A stretch of 11,940 nucleotides of DNA. It comes from an uncultured Collinsella sp. (GTDB lineage Bacteria; Actinomycetota; Coriobacteriia; Coriobacteriales; Coriobacteriaceae). The notes under the pieces are model-generated. The model did no database searches. It had not been told where the DNA came from and worked only from the letters and a program-made list of their open reading frames with translations. The position numbers and the translations under genes were made by a program. The DNA is taken from assembly GCA_905197585.1 (NCBI GenBank), contig CAJJZO010000039.1, positions 1 to 11,940 on the forward strand, given 5' to 3'. Below are positions 1 to 6,366 of the stretch, piece after piece (the stretch's first letter is position 1; each line of letters begins with the position of its first letter).

Positions 1-1140
1 GTCGCCCTGCTCTCAGAGTACTGCAACCGCGTGCTCGTGCTCAACCATGGCGAAATCGCGCTGCAGGGCGAGCCACACGAGGTCTTCGCGCATACCGACG
101 AGCTCCGTGCCATCGGCGTCGACTGCCCTCGCGTCACGCGTATCTTCAATAGCCTCCAAACCGATGGCCTGGTAAGCGGCACCCCTTGCTTGGATGTAGA
201 TGAGGCCGAGCGCCTGATTTCGGACATCGTCGACCCCGTACACGCGGTCATCGAAGCCCAGGCGCCCGCCGGTTCCCCGCATGCACCGTCGTTGCGCCCT
301 CATGCCAAGGACGCCGAACCCGTACTCACCTTCGACCATGTTGAGTTTGCCTATCCCAATGGCGGCGCCGCCGTCCACGACCTCAACCTGACCCTCTATC
401 CCGGCGAGCTCGTGGGCATCGTCGGCCAGAACGGTGCCGGCAAGACCACGCTCACCAAGCTGCTCACAGGCCTGCTTAAGCCCGCCTCGGGCAGCGTGCG
501 CGTCACGGGACTGGATACCGCAGCCGTTCCCACGAGCCGCATCGCTCGCGAGGTCGCGACCCTCTTCCAAAACCCCGACCGCCAGATCTGCAAGGACACC
601 GTGCTCAACGAGGTCGCCTTTGGCCTGGAGCTTGCCGGCATCGACCGTGCCGAGGCTCTGCGTCGCGCCCAGCTCGTCATCGACCGCTTTGGCTTGCCGG
701 CCGACGAGGCGCCCTTCTCGCTCTCGCGCGGTCAGCGACAAATGGTGGCGCTTGCCTCCGTCGTAGTGGTTGAGCCCAAGATCGTCGTGCTCGACGAGCC
801 CACGAGCGGCCTTGATTACCGCGAGTGCATGACCGTCATGGAAACGGTGCGCACCATGGCCGAGCGCGGTTGCGCCGTCATCATGGTCTGCCACGATATG
901 GAAGTCGTCTCGGATTTTGCCGAGCGCATTGTGGTAATGGCCGACGGTCGCATCCTCGACCGCGGCCGCACGCACGAGCTATTCTCGAACATCGATCTCA
1001 TGCGGCGTGCCTACGTGGAGCCTCCCCAGGTTATTGAACTCTCGCGCCGTCTGGCATCTTCCGTCTCGCCCGCTTTTGCGCAGGTGAGCGAGGTCACCGA
1101 TGTCGTTCGAATTACCAAGGAGATGATCCACCGTGGTTAA
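1..1140 (+). CDS. ecfA: Energy-coupling factor (ECF) transporter ATPase, fused double-ABC protein, 5'-truncated
   Basis: This ATP-hydrolysing subunit powers vitamin or metal uptake by an ECF transporter together with EcfT and a substrate-binding S component. The frame is open from base 1, and its first residues (VALLSEYCNRVLVLNHGEI) look like the tail of an ABC domain just after the H-loop. A complete second ABC domain follows: Walker A GQNGAGKT (424-447), Q-loop LFQNPDRQ, signature LSRGQ (721-735), Walker B IVVLDEP with D-loop SGLD (781 onward), and H-loop MVCHD near 892. The protein is therefore a tandem fusion of two ATPases, like EcfA1 and EcfA2 joined, and at least half of the first domain lies outside the window. 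The signature has Arg in place of the usual second Gly (LSGGQ), a variant that also occurs in EcfA proteins. The last 8 nt overlap the next gene, ecfT. The substrate cannot be told because no S component is visible. Confidence 0.93.
   Translation, partial: VALLSEYCNRVLVLNHGEIALQGEPHEVFAHTDELRAIGVDCPRVTRIFNSLQTDGLVSGTPCLDVDEAERLISDIVDPVHAVIEAQAPAGSPHAPSLRPHAKDAEPVLTFDHVEFAYPNGGAAVHDLNLTLYPGELVGIVGQNGAGKTTLTKLLTGLLKPASGSVRVTGLDTAAVPTSRIAREVATLFQNPDRQICKDTVLNEVAFGLELAGIDRAEALRRAQLVIDRFGLPADEAPFSLSRGQRQMVALASVVVVEPKIVVLDEPTSGLDYRECMTVMETVRTMAERGCAVIMVCHDMEVVSDFAERIVVMADGRILDRGRTHELFSNIDLMRRAYVEPPQVIELSRRLASSVSPAFAQVSEVTDVVRITKEMIHRG
1117..1129 (+). promoter_or_regulatory. Near-perfect extended Shine-Dalgarno of ecfT
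   Basis: AAGGAGATGATCC lies inside the 3' end of the ATPase gene. It matches 12 of 13 bases of AAGGAGGTGATCC, the full complement of the usual 16S rRNA 3' end. AAGGAG ends 10 nt before the GTG at 1133, which fixes that GTG as the ecfT start despite the 8-nt overlap with the ATPase gene. Confidence 0.75.
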
Positions 1141-1879
1141 CGTCATCGACTACATGCCGGGCGATACGCTGCTGCATCACCTGAACCCCGTCGTCAAACT
1201 GGGCCTCGCCGCCGCCATCATCGTCGGCATCTTCTTGTCCGACTCCTACGTGGCGCTGCTAGGCTTTTTGGCACTCACCCTTGCGCTGGGTGCCTATGCC
1301 GGCGTCGTCAACCGTCTGTTCTCGCTGCTCAAGTTGCTGATTCCGCTCGCGCTTATCATGCTGGTGCTCCAGCTGGCCTTTATGCGCGATGGCAACGTGG
1401 TGTGGGGCTTTATCACCGACACGGGCCTCATCACAGGATCAAAGGCCTGCCTGCGCCTGCTGGGTGTGGCGCTACCACTCATCCTCATGCTCATGGTGAC
1501 CAAGCTCAACGACCTTGCCAACGCCTGCGTCGAGGTGCTGCACGTACCGTATCGCTATGCCTTCACCTTTACCACGGCGCTGCGCTTTGTGCCGGTGTTT
1601 GGTCAGGAGATGAACGCCATCATGGAGGCGCAGACCGCACGCGGCGTCGAGTACGACACCAAGAACCCCATCAAGAAGCTTAAGCTCATGCTGCCACTGT
1701 GCGTGCCGCTGCTCATCTCGAGCGTGGGCAAGACCGATGCCACAGCCTTGGCGGCAGAACAGCGCGGCTTCTATCTGCGTACGCGCGCCAGCTCGTACAA
1801 GCGCTACCCCATCAAGGGCCTGGACATCGCCGCGCTCATCGTCAGCATCGCCCTCATCGCCATCGGCTTCCTGTTCTAG
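1133..1879 (+). CDS. ecfT: ECF transporter transmembrane component EcfT
   Basis: This 248-residue integral membrane protein couples the EcfA ATPases to the substrate-binding S component. Hydrophobic segments occur at about residues 22-36, 38-58, 62-83, 107-122, 185-197 and 230-247. The cytoplasmic part carries the two short motifs by which EcfT contacts the ATPases: AQTARG (ARG at 169-171) and AAEQRG (QRG at 210-212), the second deviating from the canonical ARG. The start is GTG at 1133, chosen for its very strong Shine-Dalgarno at 1117-1129, and it overlaps the ATPase stop by 8 nt, so the two genes are translationally coupled. Length and motif spacing are normal for the family. A strong hairpin follows the stop codon, so this appears to be the last gene of the operon. 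Confidence 0.93.
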   Translation: MVNVIDYMPGDTLLHHLNPVVKLGLAAAIIVGIFLSDSYVALLGFLALTLALGAYAGVVNRLFSLLKLLIPLALIMLVLQLAFMRDGNVVWGFITDTGLITGSKACLRLLGVALPLILMLMVTKLNDLANACVEVLHVPYRYAFTFTTALRFVPVFGQEMNAIMEAQTARGVEYDTKNPIKKLKLMLPLCVPLLISSVGKTDATALAAEQRGFYLRTRASSYKRYPIKGLDIAALIVSIALIAIGFLF

Positions 1880-1908
1880 TTCACCACCGACAGCAACCGT
1901 CCAACGCA

Positions 1909-1945
1909 AAAGGCCTCGGCTCGCACCAAACGAGCCGAGGCCTTT
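1909..1945. terminator. Rho-independent terminator, probably bidirectional
   Basis: A perfect 15-bp stem (arms 1909-1923 and 1931-1945) encloses a 7-nt loop, CACCAAA. One arm begins AAAGG and the other ends CCTTT, so each strand has a short T stretch at its 3' side, though no long T tail follows. It lies 29 nt after the ecfT stop. On the minus strand it lies about 60 nt past the racemase stop, so it could end both convergent transcripts. Confidence 0.8.
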
Positions 1946-2004
1946 ACTGTTTCACCAGATAAAACCTACCAAAATAAACCTGTCCCTTTTTGGCGGGTCG
2001 GAAG

Positions 2005-2751
2005 CTAGAGGCGGTAGGGGACGCCGCTGCGGATGATGGATTCGCGCACCAGGACATCCATGGCGTCGAGGGTGATCTCGGGCATCTCTCGGTACTTTTG
2101 CAGCACCGATAGCTCGGTGCAGGCCAGAATGACGCGGTCGCAGCCGCTACGGGCGAACTCCCACATCACGCGGTCGAACTTATCCATATCGGGCTCACGT
2201 CCGGCCTTCACATCATCGTAGATAAGCGACATCACATCGTTCTGACGTTTCTCGCTGGGATAGACGACCTCAACACCCGCAGCCTTACATTCGCGGCCGT
2301 AGACACCCGCGCCCACGGTTCCGTCGGTGCCCATGATGCCAATCTTGTGCACCGGCTCGGCCGGCATACTCAGGTTGGGGTCGAACTCGCACTCCCCCAT
2401 CACCGCACCGGCCAGAGCATAGCGCACCGACTCACGCGGCATGTGGATAATCGGCACCTTCGTAAACGACTGGATCTGGTCGTAGAAGTAGTGCGACGTG
2501 TTGCAGGGAATGGCAATGTGCGCACAGCCCAGCGACTCGAGTGCCTGGGCACACTCTTTCATGGTCGCCAGCAGCTTGGCATGCTCGCCGGTCTTAATGG
2601 CCAACGTGCGGTCGGGCATGGTCGATTTGGAGAGCACCACCATGTCGATATGTTCCTGATCGCAGGCAGCAGCCGTATGACGCACCACCTGGTCGTAGTA
2701 ATACGACGTGGCCTCGGCGCCCATGCCGCCGATAACTCCCAGCTTTTCCAT
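2005..2751 (-). CDS. Aspartate/glutamate racemase family protein, probably aspartate racemase
   Basis: This cofactor-independent amino acid racemase has 248 residues, normal for the Asp/Glu racemase superfamily. It opens with EKLGVIGGMGAEATSYYYDQV, the N-terminal motif of aspartate racemases. The two catalytic cysteines that exchange protons on either face of the substrate are visible as IPCNTSH (C83) and ILACTELSVL (C211). The ATG at 2751 is chosen because AAGGAGG (2757-2763) sits 5 nt upstream; an upstream in-frame start would add 28 residues of unconserved, low-quality sequence. The gene lies 84 nt downstream of an ATP-grasp ligase on the same strand, and together they suggest supply and use of D-aspartate for the cell wall. 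Glutamate racemase is a less likely alternative, because MurI proteins usually begin differently and are unlinked to such a ligase. Confidence 0.9.
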   Translation of the reverse strand: MEKLGVIGGMGAEATSYYYDQVVRHTAAACDQEHIDMVVLSKSTMPDRTLAIKTGEHAKLLATMKECAQALESLGCAHIAIPCNTSHYFYDQIQSFTKVPIIHMPRESVRYALAGAVMGECEFDPNLSMPAEPVHKIGIMGTDGTVGAGVYGRECKAAGVEVVYPSEKRQNDVMSLIYDDVKAGREPDMDKFDRVMWEFARSGCDRVILACTELSVLQKYREMPEITLDAMDVLVRESIIRSGVPYRL

Positions 2752-2794
2752 CGCCGCCTCCTTGATGACGCTTGCGCAATTGCGCGTATCATAC

Positions 2795-2828
2795 CCGCGC
2801 CCGCCCGATGCAAACCGGACGGGCGCCG
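2795..2828 (-). other. GC-rich hairpin between ligase and racemase genes
   Basis: On the minus strand, GCGCCCG just after the ligase stop can pair with CGGGCGC or an adjacent CGGGCGG register. The stem is GC-rich and has no T tail. It could protect mRNA ends or modulate the level of the downstream racemase, but it may have no function. Confidence 0.3.
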
Positions 2829-2835
2829 CGCTCAT

Positions 2836-4092
2836 CTACTTGTAATACGTCTTGAACAGCTTAAAGTGGCGCAGCTTGGTGTGCCACATGCGCAGCCAGC
2901 GGTTAAAGACAAAGTCGCCCTTCATAAACGAAGGGTCGGCGCCCTTGCCTTCCTTGTCCAGGCGATGCACCTTAGCGCGCAGCTCGGGATCCTTGACGTA
3001 CTTGTCGACGACGCCCATGGGGACGACCATCCACAGGGCCTCGTCCTGAGCCGTCACAAACTCCGGCTCAAACGGACGGTTGAACACATACTCGTCCACC
3101 ACATACTTGGCAACGTTAAAGCCGCTGTTGGTAACGTAGTAGTTGCTGCGGCCCTGGCGCGTGTTGAAATCGAAGAACTTAAACGAGCCGTCGCGCTCGT
3201 CGTACTTAACGTCAAAGTTGGAATAGCCCACAAAGTGAAGGTCCTCGAGCAACTTGCGCACGCCGCCCATGAGCTCGTCGTTGGGCTCGGTAATGATACA
3301 GGCATGGTTGCCGACACCGTGGGGCTGATGCTCCTCGAGCAGCACATGGCCCAGGCACATCATGCGCACCTTGCCGTTGCGGTCGGAATAGCTGGTGAGC
3401 ACGCGCATGTACTCGTCGTTGCCGGGCACGCGATCCTGCAAGATCAGGTCGTCGGTGTAGCCGCTGGCATACGAATCGCGAATGACCTGTTCCAGCTCGG
3501 CGCGGTCGGCAATCTCATAGGCCTTCTTCTGGCCCTCGAACTCATGCTGCCACCACATGATGCCGTCAGAAGGCTTCAGAATCATCGGGTAAGGAAAATC
3601 GATCTGGTCGAGCACTTCGGCAGGCGCCTCACCCTGGGCATTAAGCATCGCCTTGGTAAAGGTAAACGTGTGCGGATAGGGCACGCCATGCTTCTCGCAC
3701 AGCTCGTAGAAGATCTCCTTCTTCTGGCACTGCTCGAGCATGCTGTAGGGCGCGTAGGGAGCGACGATGTTATCCGCCAGCTCATGAGCATCCTTGGCCT
3801 GAGCCACGAGAGCGACATAGTTGTCGCCACAGCCCACAAGGACAATCGTCTTATCGGCATGCGCTTGGGCAATGCCGTTGACGGTTTTGAGCATCACGGG
3901 CATGGTGTCGATATCCACGTTGGGCGTGTAGTCGATAATCTGGCTGCGGTACGCGGGACCCGTCTGATACTTGCCAAAGACCAGACTCTTGACCTGGTAC
4001 TCCTCGTAGAAGGCGCGCGCCACCGAATAGGCGTTGATGTCGCCACCAAGCAGCACGGGAATGAACTCGCGCTCTGTAAATTGCAATGCCAT
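2836..4092 (-). CDS. ATP-grasp carboxylate-amine ligase, probable D-aspartate ligase for peptidoglycan
   Basis: This 418-residue ATP-grasp enzyme activates a carboxylate as an acyl phosphate and joins it to an amine. The N-terminus (EFIPVLLGGDINAYSVARAF) resembles what I recall of the start of the Enterococcus faecium D-aspartate ligase Aslfm, which adds D-Asp to the third-position diamino acid of the peptidoglycan precursor. ATP-grasp features are the ATP-binding lysine in PMILKPSD (K173), the region LILQDRVPGNDEYMR (about 217-230), and the metal-binding core FFDFNTRQGRS, in which D308, N310 and R312 occupy the places of E, N and R in the typical motif. The ATG at 4092 has AGGAAG (4098-4103) 5 nt upstream. 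The aspartate racemase gene follows on the same strand, which supports a D-Asp substrate. The exact acceptor (Lys, Orn or other) cannot be read from sequence. Fold assignment is secure; the D-Asp role is inferred. Confidence 0.8.
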   Translation of the reverse strand: MALQFTEREFIPVLLGGDINAYSVARAFYEEYQVKSLVFGKYQTGPAYRSQIIDYTPNVDIDTMPVMLKTVNGIAQAHADKTIVLVGCGDNYVALVAQAKDAHELADNIVAPYAPYSMLEQCQKKEIFYELCEKHGVPYPHTFTFTKAMLNAQGEAPAEVLDQIDFPYPMILKPSDGIMWWQHEFEGQKKAYEIADRAELEQVIRDSYASGYTDDLILQDRVPGNDEYMRVLTSYSDRNGKVRMMCLGHVLLEEHQPHGVGNHACIITEPNDELMGGVRKLLEDLHFVGYSNFDVKYDERDGSFKFFDFNTRQGRSNYYVTNSGFNVAKYVVDEYVFNRPFEPEFVTAQDEALWMVVPMGVVDKYVKDPELRAKVHRLDKEGKGADPSFMKGDFVFNRWLRMWHTKLRHFKLFKTYYK

Positions 4093-4148
4093 GGAAACTT
4101 CCTATCATGAACTGCCCACACAACGGGCGGTCTTTGCGCAACTGATTT

Positions 4149-4178
4149 ATTCTAGCGTGCCAAGCCGCCGGCGCCCAA
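4149..4178 (-). promoter_or_regulatory. Candidate promoter of the ligase-racemase operon
   Basis: On the minus strand, TAGAAT (4149-4154) lies 18 nt downstream of TTGGGC (4173-4178), about 57 nt before the ligase start. The -10 is good and the -35 poor, so this is a weak prediction. Confidence 0.3.
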
Positions 4179-4256
4179 AGCTCCACCGTATCTATGGCAA
4201 TCGACGTAATCGTCCAGCACGAAGGCCAGCACGAAGACGGCGCTCACCGTTGTATG

Positions 4257-4282
4257 ACAATGGGCAATGAACCTACCATTGT
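4257..4282. repeat. Inverted repeat upstream of the MOSC gene
   Basis: ACAATGG (4257-4263) and CCATTGT (4276-4282) form a perfect 7-nt inverted repeat with a 12-nt gap, about 45 nt before the MOSC start codon. It is a possible operator or short hairpin in the intergenic stretch between the divergent ligase and MOSC genes. No convincing -35/-10 pair was found around it. Confidence 0.35.
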
Positions 4283-4326
4283 TGTAGGATTCAGCGTATT
4301 GACATCCTCAAACGAAAGGCGCACAC

Positions 4327-4959
4327 GTGCCCCAAGACCATCCGACCGATAATCCCATCCTCAATGCCGCGAAGCGCGAGCTGGCGGAACGTGCGAAAGC
4401 GACCGCTCCCCTGTGCATGGCAAACGACGCCTACAACGGACCCGCCCGCATCGTCTCGATCAACACGTCGGCGCACAAGGGCACGCGCAAGTCGCCCGTC
4501 GCCGATGGACACGACACCGTTATAGAGCAATTTGGCCTCGCCACCGATGCGCACGCCGGGCATTGGCACCGCCAGGTCTCTTTTTTAGCCGCGGAGTCCA
4601 TCCAGACGGCGCAGGCACGCGGGCTCGACGTACACGAGGGTGACTTTGGGGAGAACTTCACAACCCGGGGCATCAACCTGCTCTCGCTCCCCTTGGGCAC
4701 GCAGCTCAAGCTTGGCAGCGAGGTGCTTGTCGAAATCAGCCAAATCGGCAAGGCCTGCCACACACGCTGCGCCATCTACTATCTCGCCGGCGACTGCATC
4801 TTTCCCCACGAGGGCGTTTTCGGCGTGGTACTAAAGGGCGGAGAGGTCTACGCCGGCGACGATATCCAGGTAATCAAACTCGGCGACGGCACCTGTTCGT
4901 TCACCCCCGCCGAGGCCCTCGAAGAGATTGAGCGGGCTCGCCAGAAGGGCACGCTGTAG
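4327..4959 (+). CDS. MOSC-domain protein
   Basis: MOSC domains are related to the C-terminal domain of molybdenum cofactor sulfurases and are thought to carry sulfur or bind the cofactor. The 210-residue product shows the family pattern in order: RIVSINTS, a FGLATDAHAGHWHRQVS block (about 69-85), the GDFGENFTTRGINL block (about 105-118), LPLGTQLKLG, QIGKACHTRC with the conserved cysteine C144 and a second at C148, and a final GGEVYAGDDI segment (171-180). A tail of about 30 residues follows, and about 35 residues precede the domain. The start is GTG at 4327 with AAAGG 7 nt upstream. It appears to be transcribed alone. No molybdoenzyme or cofactor-synthesis gene lies nearby, so the partner is unknown. 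Domain call is confident; the physiological role is open. Confidence 0.88.
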   Translation: MPQDHPTDNPILNAAKRELAERAKATAPLCMANDAYNGPARIVSINTSAHKGTRKSPVADGHDTVIEQFGLATDAHAGHWHRQVSFLAAESIQTAQARGLDVHEGDFGENFTTRGINLLSLPLGTQLKLGSEVLVEISQIGKACHTRCAIYYLAGDCIFPHEGVFGVVLKGGEVYAGDDIQVIKLGDGTCSFTPAEALEEIERARQKGTL

Positions 4960-4986
4960 TTATAAAACCCCACGTTGAGATGGCTT

Positions 4987-5023
4987 TTACAGCCCAAAAC
5001 TCCTCTCAAACAGGGCTCTGTAA
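4987..5023 (+). other. Imperfect hairpin after the MOSC gene
   Basis: TTACAGCCC (4987-4995) can pair with GGGCTCTGTAA (5013-5023) with a two-base bulge. It starts 28 nt after the MOSC stop and might end its transcript, but it lacks a T tail. Confidence 0.3.
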
Positions 5024-5027
5024 CGTT

Positions 5028-5130
5028 AAAGTTGAACTCTATGGTTTCTCAACAATTCATCATAACTGCAGGTCAAAGCCAAAGCCTCAAGTTCAACTTG
5101 ACCCTTTGGGACCTTTAAGGTTCAAGTTGA
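5028..5130 (+). promoter_or_regulatory. Palindrome cluster (AAGTTGAA/TTCAACTT family) upstream of the wall hydrolase
   Basis: Three related elements occur within about 100 nt: AAAGTTGAAC at 5028-5037, the perfect 15-nt palindrome TCAAGTTCAACTTGA at 5087-5101, and TTCAAGTTGA at 5121-5130. The 3' half of the palindrome (5093-5101) can also pair with 5122-5130 in a 9-bp stem extended by 4 bp after one mismatch (5103-5106 with 5117-5120), so the region could form a hairpin. A possible -10, TAGAAT, sits at 5146-5151. The arrangement suits an operator for a dimeric regulator or a structured leader. Which one cannot be decided from one sequence. Confidence 0.5.
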
Positions 5131-5193
5131 GGTCGAAAGCAGTAGTAGAATACCGTTCGAACCATAACCTACGATTGATTGCAGAGGGACTGG

Positions 5194-6327
5194 ATGCAGC
5201 ATTCGAATCATCGCACCGCAGCGCTCATTGCGTCGAAGCCGGCTCGTATCATCACGAGCGCCGCGCTCGCCGTTGCGCTGACGGCCACGCCGATGCTCTC
5301 CCCCGTTGCGGCGTATGCCGCCTCGCAGGCAACGCAGGACCAGCTTTCCGCAGCCCAGCAGAAGATCGAAGCCGCTACGAGCGCCTACAACGACGCCCGC
5401 ACCAAGCTCGATGACCTGCAAAAGCAGATTGACTCCAATGAGGCAAGCATCGAGGAAATCGAGGCTAAGCTTCCCGAGCAGCAGGCCAAGGCAAGCTCCG
5501 CCATGCGCGATCTGTACAAGTACCAGAAGGGCACTAACCCCATCGTGAGCTTCCTGGTCAACGCGCAGAGCCTGGGTGAGTTCATCACGACCTGCAAATA
5601 CACCAACCAGATCACGAGCTCGAGCGTCGACGAGATCGAAGAGCTCAATAATATGCAAACCGAACTCGAGCAGAACAAGGCCGAGCTCCAGCAGGCCAAG
5701 TCTCAGCTTGAGGCGGAGCAGAAAAACGCCGAGGATGCGCTGGCGCAGGCCCAGCAGCTCCGCAGCGAGGCACAGGCAAAAGCCGAGCAGGAAAATGCCG
5801 CCGAGCTTGCCAAGCTTGAGGCCGATAAGGCCGCTGCCGCCGAAAAGCTCTCGGGCGAGGGCGTAAGCGGCAGCAATTCCAGCAGCCAGGCCACCAACAC
5901 CAACACCACCATCGACACCACGGTGAACAACGCCAATACCGGTAGCTCCGATTACGATTCGTTCATTAATGAGTGGACGAGCCGCATCGACAATTATCTC
6001 GCCGGCTCCCCCATGGCAGGCCAGGGCTATAACTTTGCCGTCGCCGCTTGGAATACCGGTGTCGACCCCCGTTGGTCCCCCGCCATCGCCTGCATCGAGA
6101 GCACCAAGGGTGCTTATTGCGCCAATTCTTACAACGCCTGGGGCTGGAGTGCACGTGGCGGCGGTTGGCGCAGCTTTGGCAGCTGGAGCGAGGGCATCTC
6201 CGCTCACGTTGCCTATCTGGGCGCCAACTACGGCTCCACCCTTACCCCGGCAGCGGCCAAAAAGTACTGCCCGCCCACGTGGCAGGACTGGTACAACAAA
6301 GTCGCCGCTCAGATGAACCGCATCTAA
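5194..6327 (+). CDS. Secreted coiled-coil protein with C-terminal lysozyme-like domain, putative peptidoglycan hydrolase
   Basis: The 377-residue product begins with a signal peptide: basic HRTAALIASKPAR, a hydrophobic core at about 20-39, and a likely cleavage after AYA (residue 42). Residues about 45-220 form a long, Gln/Glu/Ala-rich coiled coil. It is broken near 110-145 by a segment (NPIVSFLVNAQSLGEFITTC) like the PcsB/CwlO regulatory coiled coil that FtsEX-type partners act on. A flexible Ser/Asn/Thr linker at about 222-252 leads to a domain (about 253-377) of the lysozyme/glucosaminidase-like fold. Its core, AIACIESTKGAYCANSYNAW, makes E302 the candidate catalytic acid. Later family features are WRSFGSWSEGISAHVAYL. 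The ATG at 5194 is preferred to the upstream in-frame TTG at 5179 because GAGGG (5184-5188) lies 5 nt before it. A strong terminator follows. Wall hydrolysis is inferred from the fold pattern, not certain. Confidence 0.85.
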   Translation: MQHSNHRTAALIASKPARIITSAALAVALTATPMLSPVAAYAASQATQDQLSAAQQKIEAATSAYNDARTKLDDLQKQIDSNEASIEEIEAKLPEQQAKASSAMRDLYKYQKGTNPIVSFLVNAQSLGEFITTCKYTNQITSSSVDEIEELNNMQTELEQNKAELQQAKSQLEAEQKNAEDALAQAQQLRSEAQAKAEQENAAELAKLEADKAAAAEKLSGEGVSGSNSSSQATNTNTTIDTTVNNANTGSSDYDSFINEWTSRIDNYLAGSPMAGQGYNFAVAAWNTGVDPRWSPAIACIESTKGAYCANSYNAWGWSARGGGWRSFGSWSEGISAHVAYLGANYGSTLTPAAAKKYCPPTWQDWYNKVAAQMNRI

Positions 6328-6337
6328 GTGCAACTGC

Positions 6338-6366
6338 AAAGGGCCCCAATGGGGCCCTTTTCTTTT
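6338..6366 (+). terminator. Strong Rho-independent terminator
   Basis: A perfect 10-bp stem, AAAGGGCCCC (6338-6347) and GGGGCCCTTT (6351-6360), with an AAT loop, is followed by TCTTTT. It lies 10 nt after the hydrolase stop. Its T tail reaches the stop codon of the convergent kinase gene, for which it may serve as a weaker terminator. Confidence 0.93.

Noticed and set aside
13..975. A 320-codon open frame on the - strand opposite the ECF ATPase
   Set aside because: The + strand carries complete ABC motifs; the antisense protein is a compositional shadow.
2347..4110. A 587-codon open frame on the + strand opposite the ligase and racemase genes
   Set aside because: It is antisense to two well-recognised genes; its His/Val/Leu-rich composition is what GC-biased third positions produce on the opposite strand, and no domain is recognisable.
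4299..4304. Perfect TTGACA before the MOSC gene as a -35 box
   Set aside because: A -10 box 16-18 nt downstream would overlap the Shine-Dalgarno and start codon, and the sequence there (near CACACG) does not resemble TATAAT.
5155..5162. GTTCGAAC palindrome as a LexA/SOS box
   Set aside because: The half-sites are in the wrong order and lack the N4 spacer of Gram-positive SOS boxes (CGAAC-N4-GTTCG).
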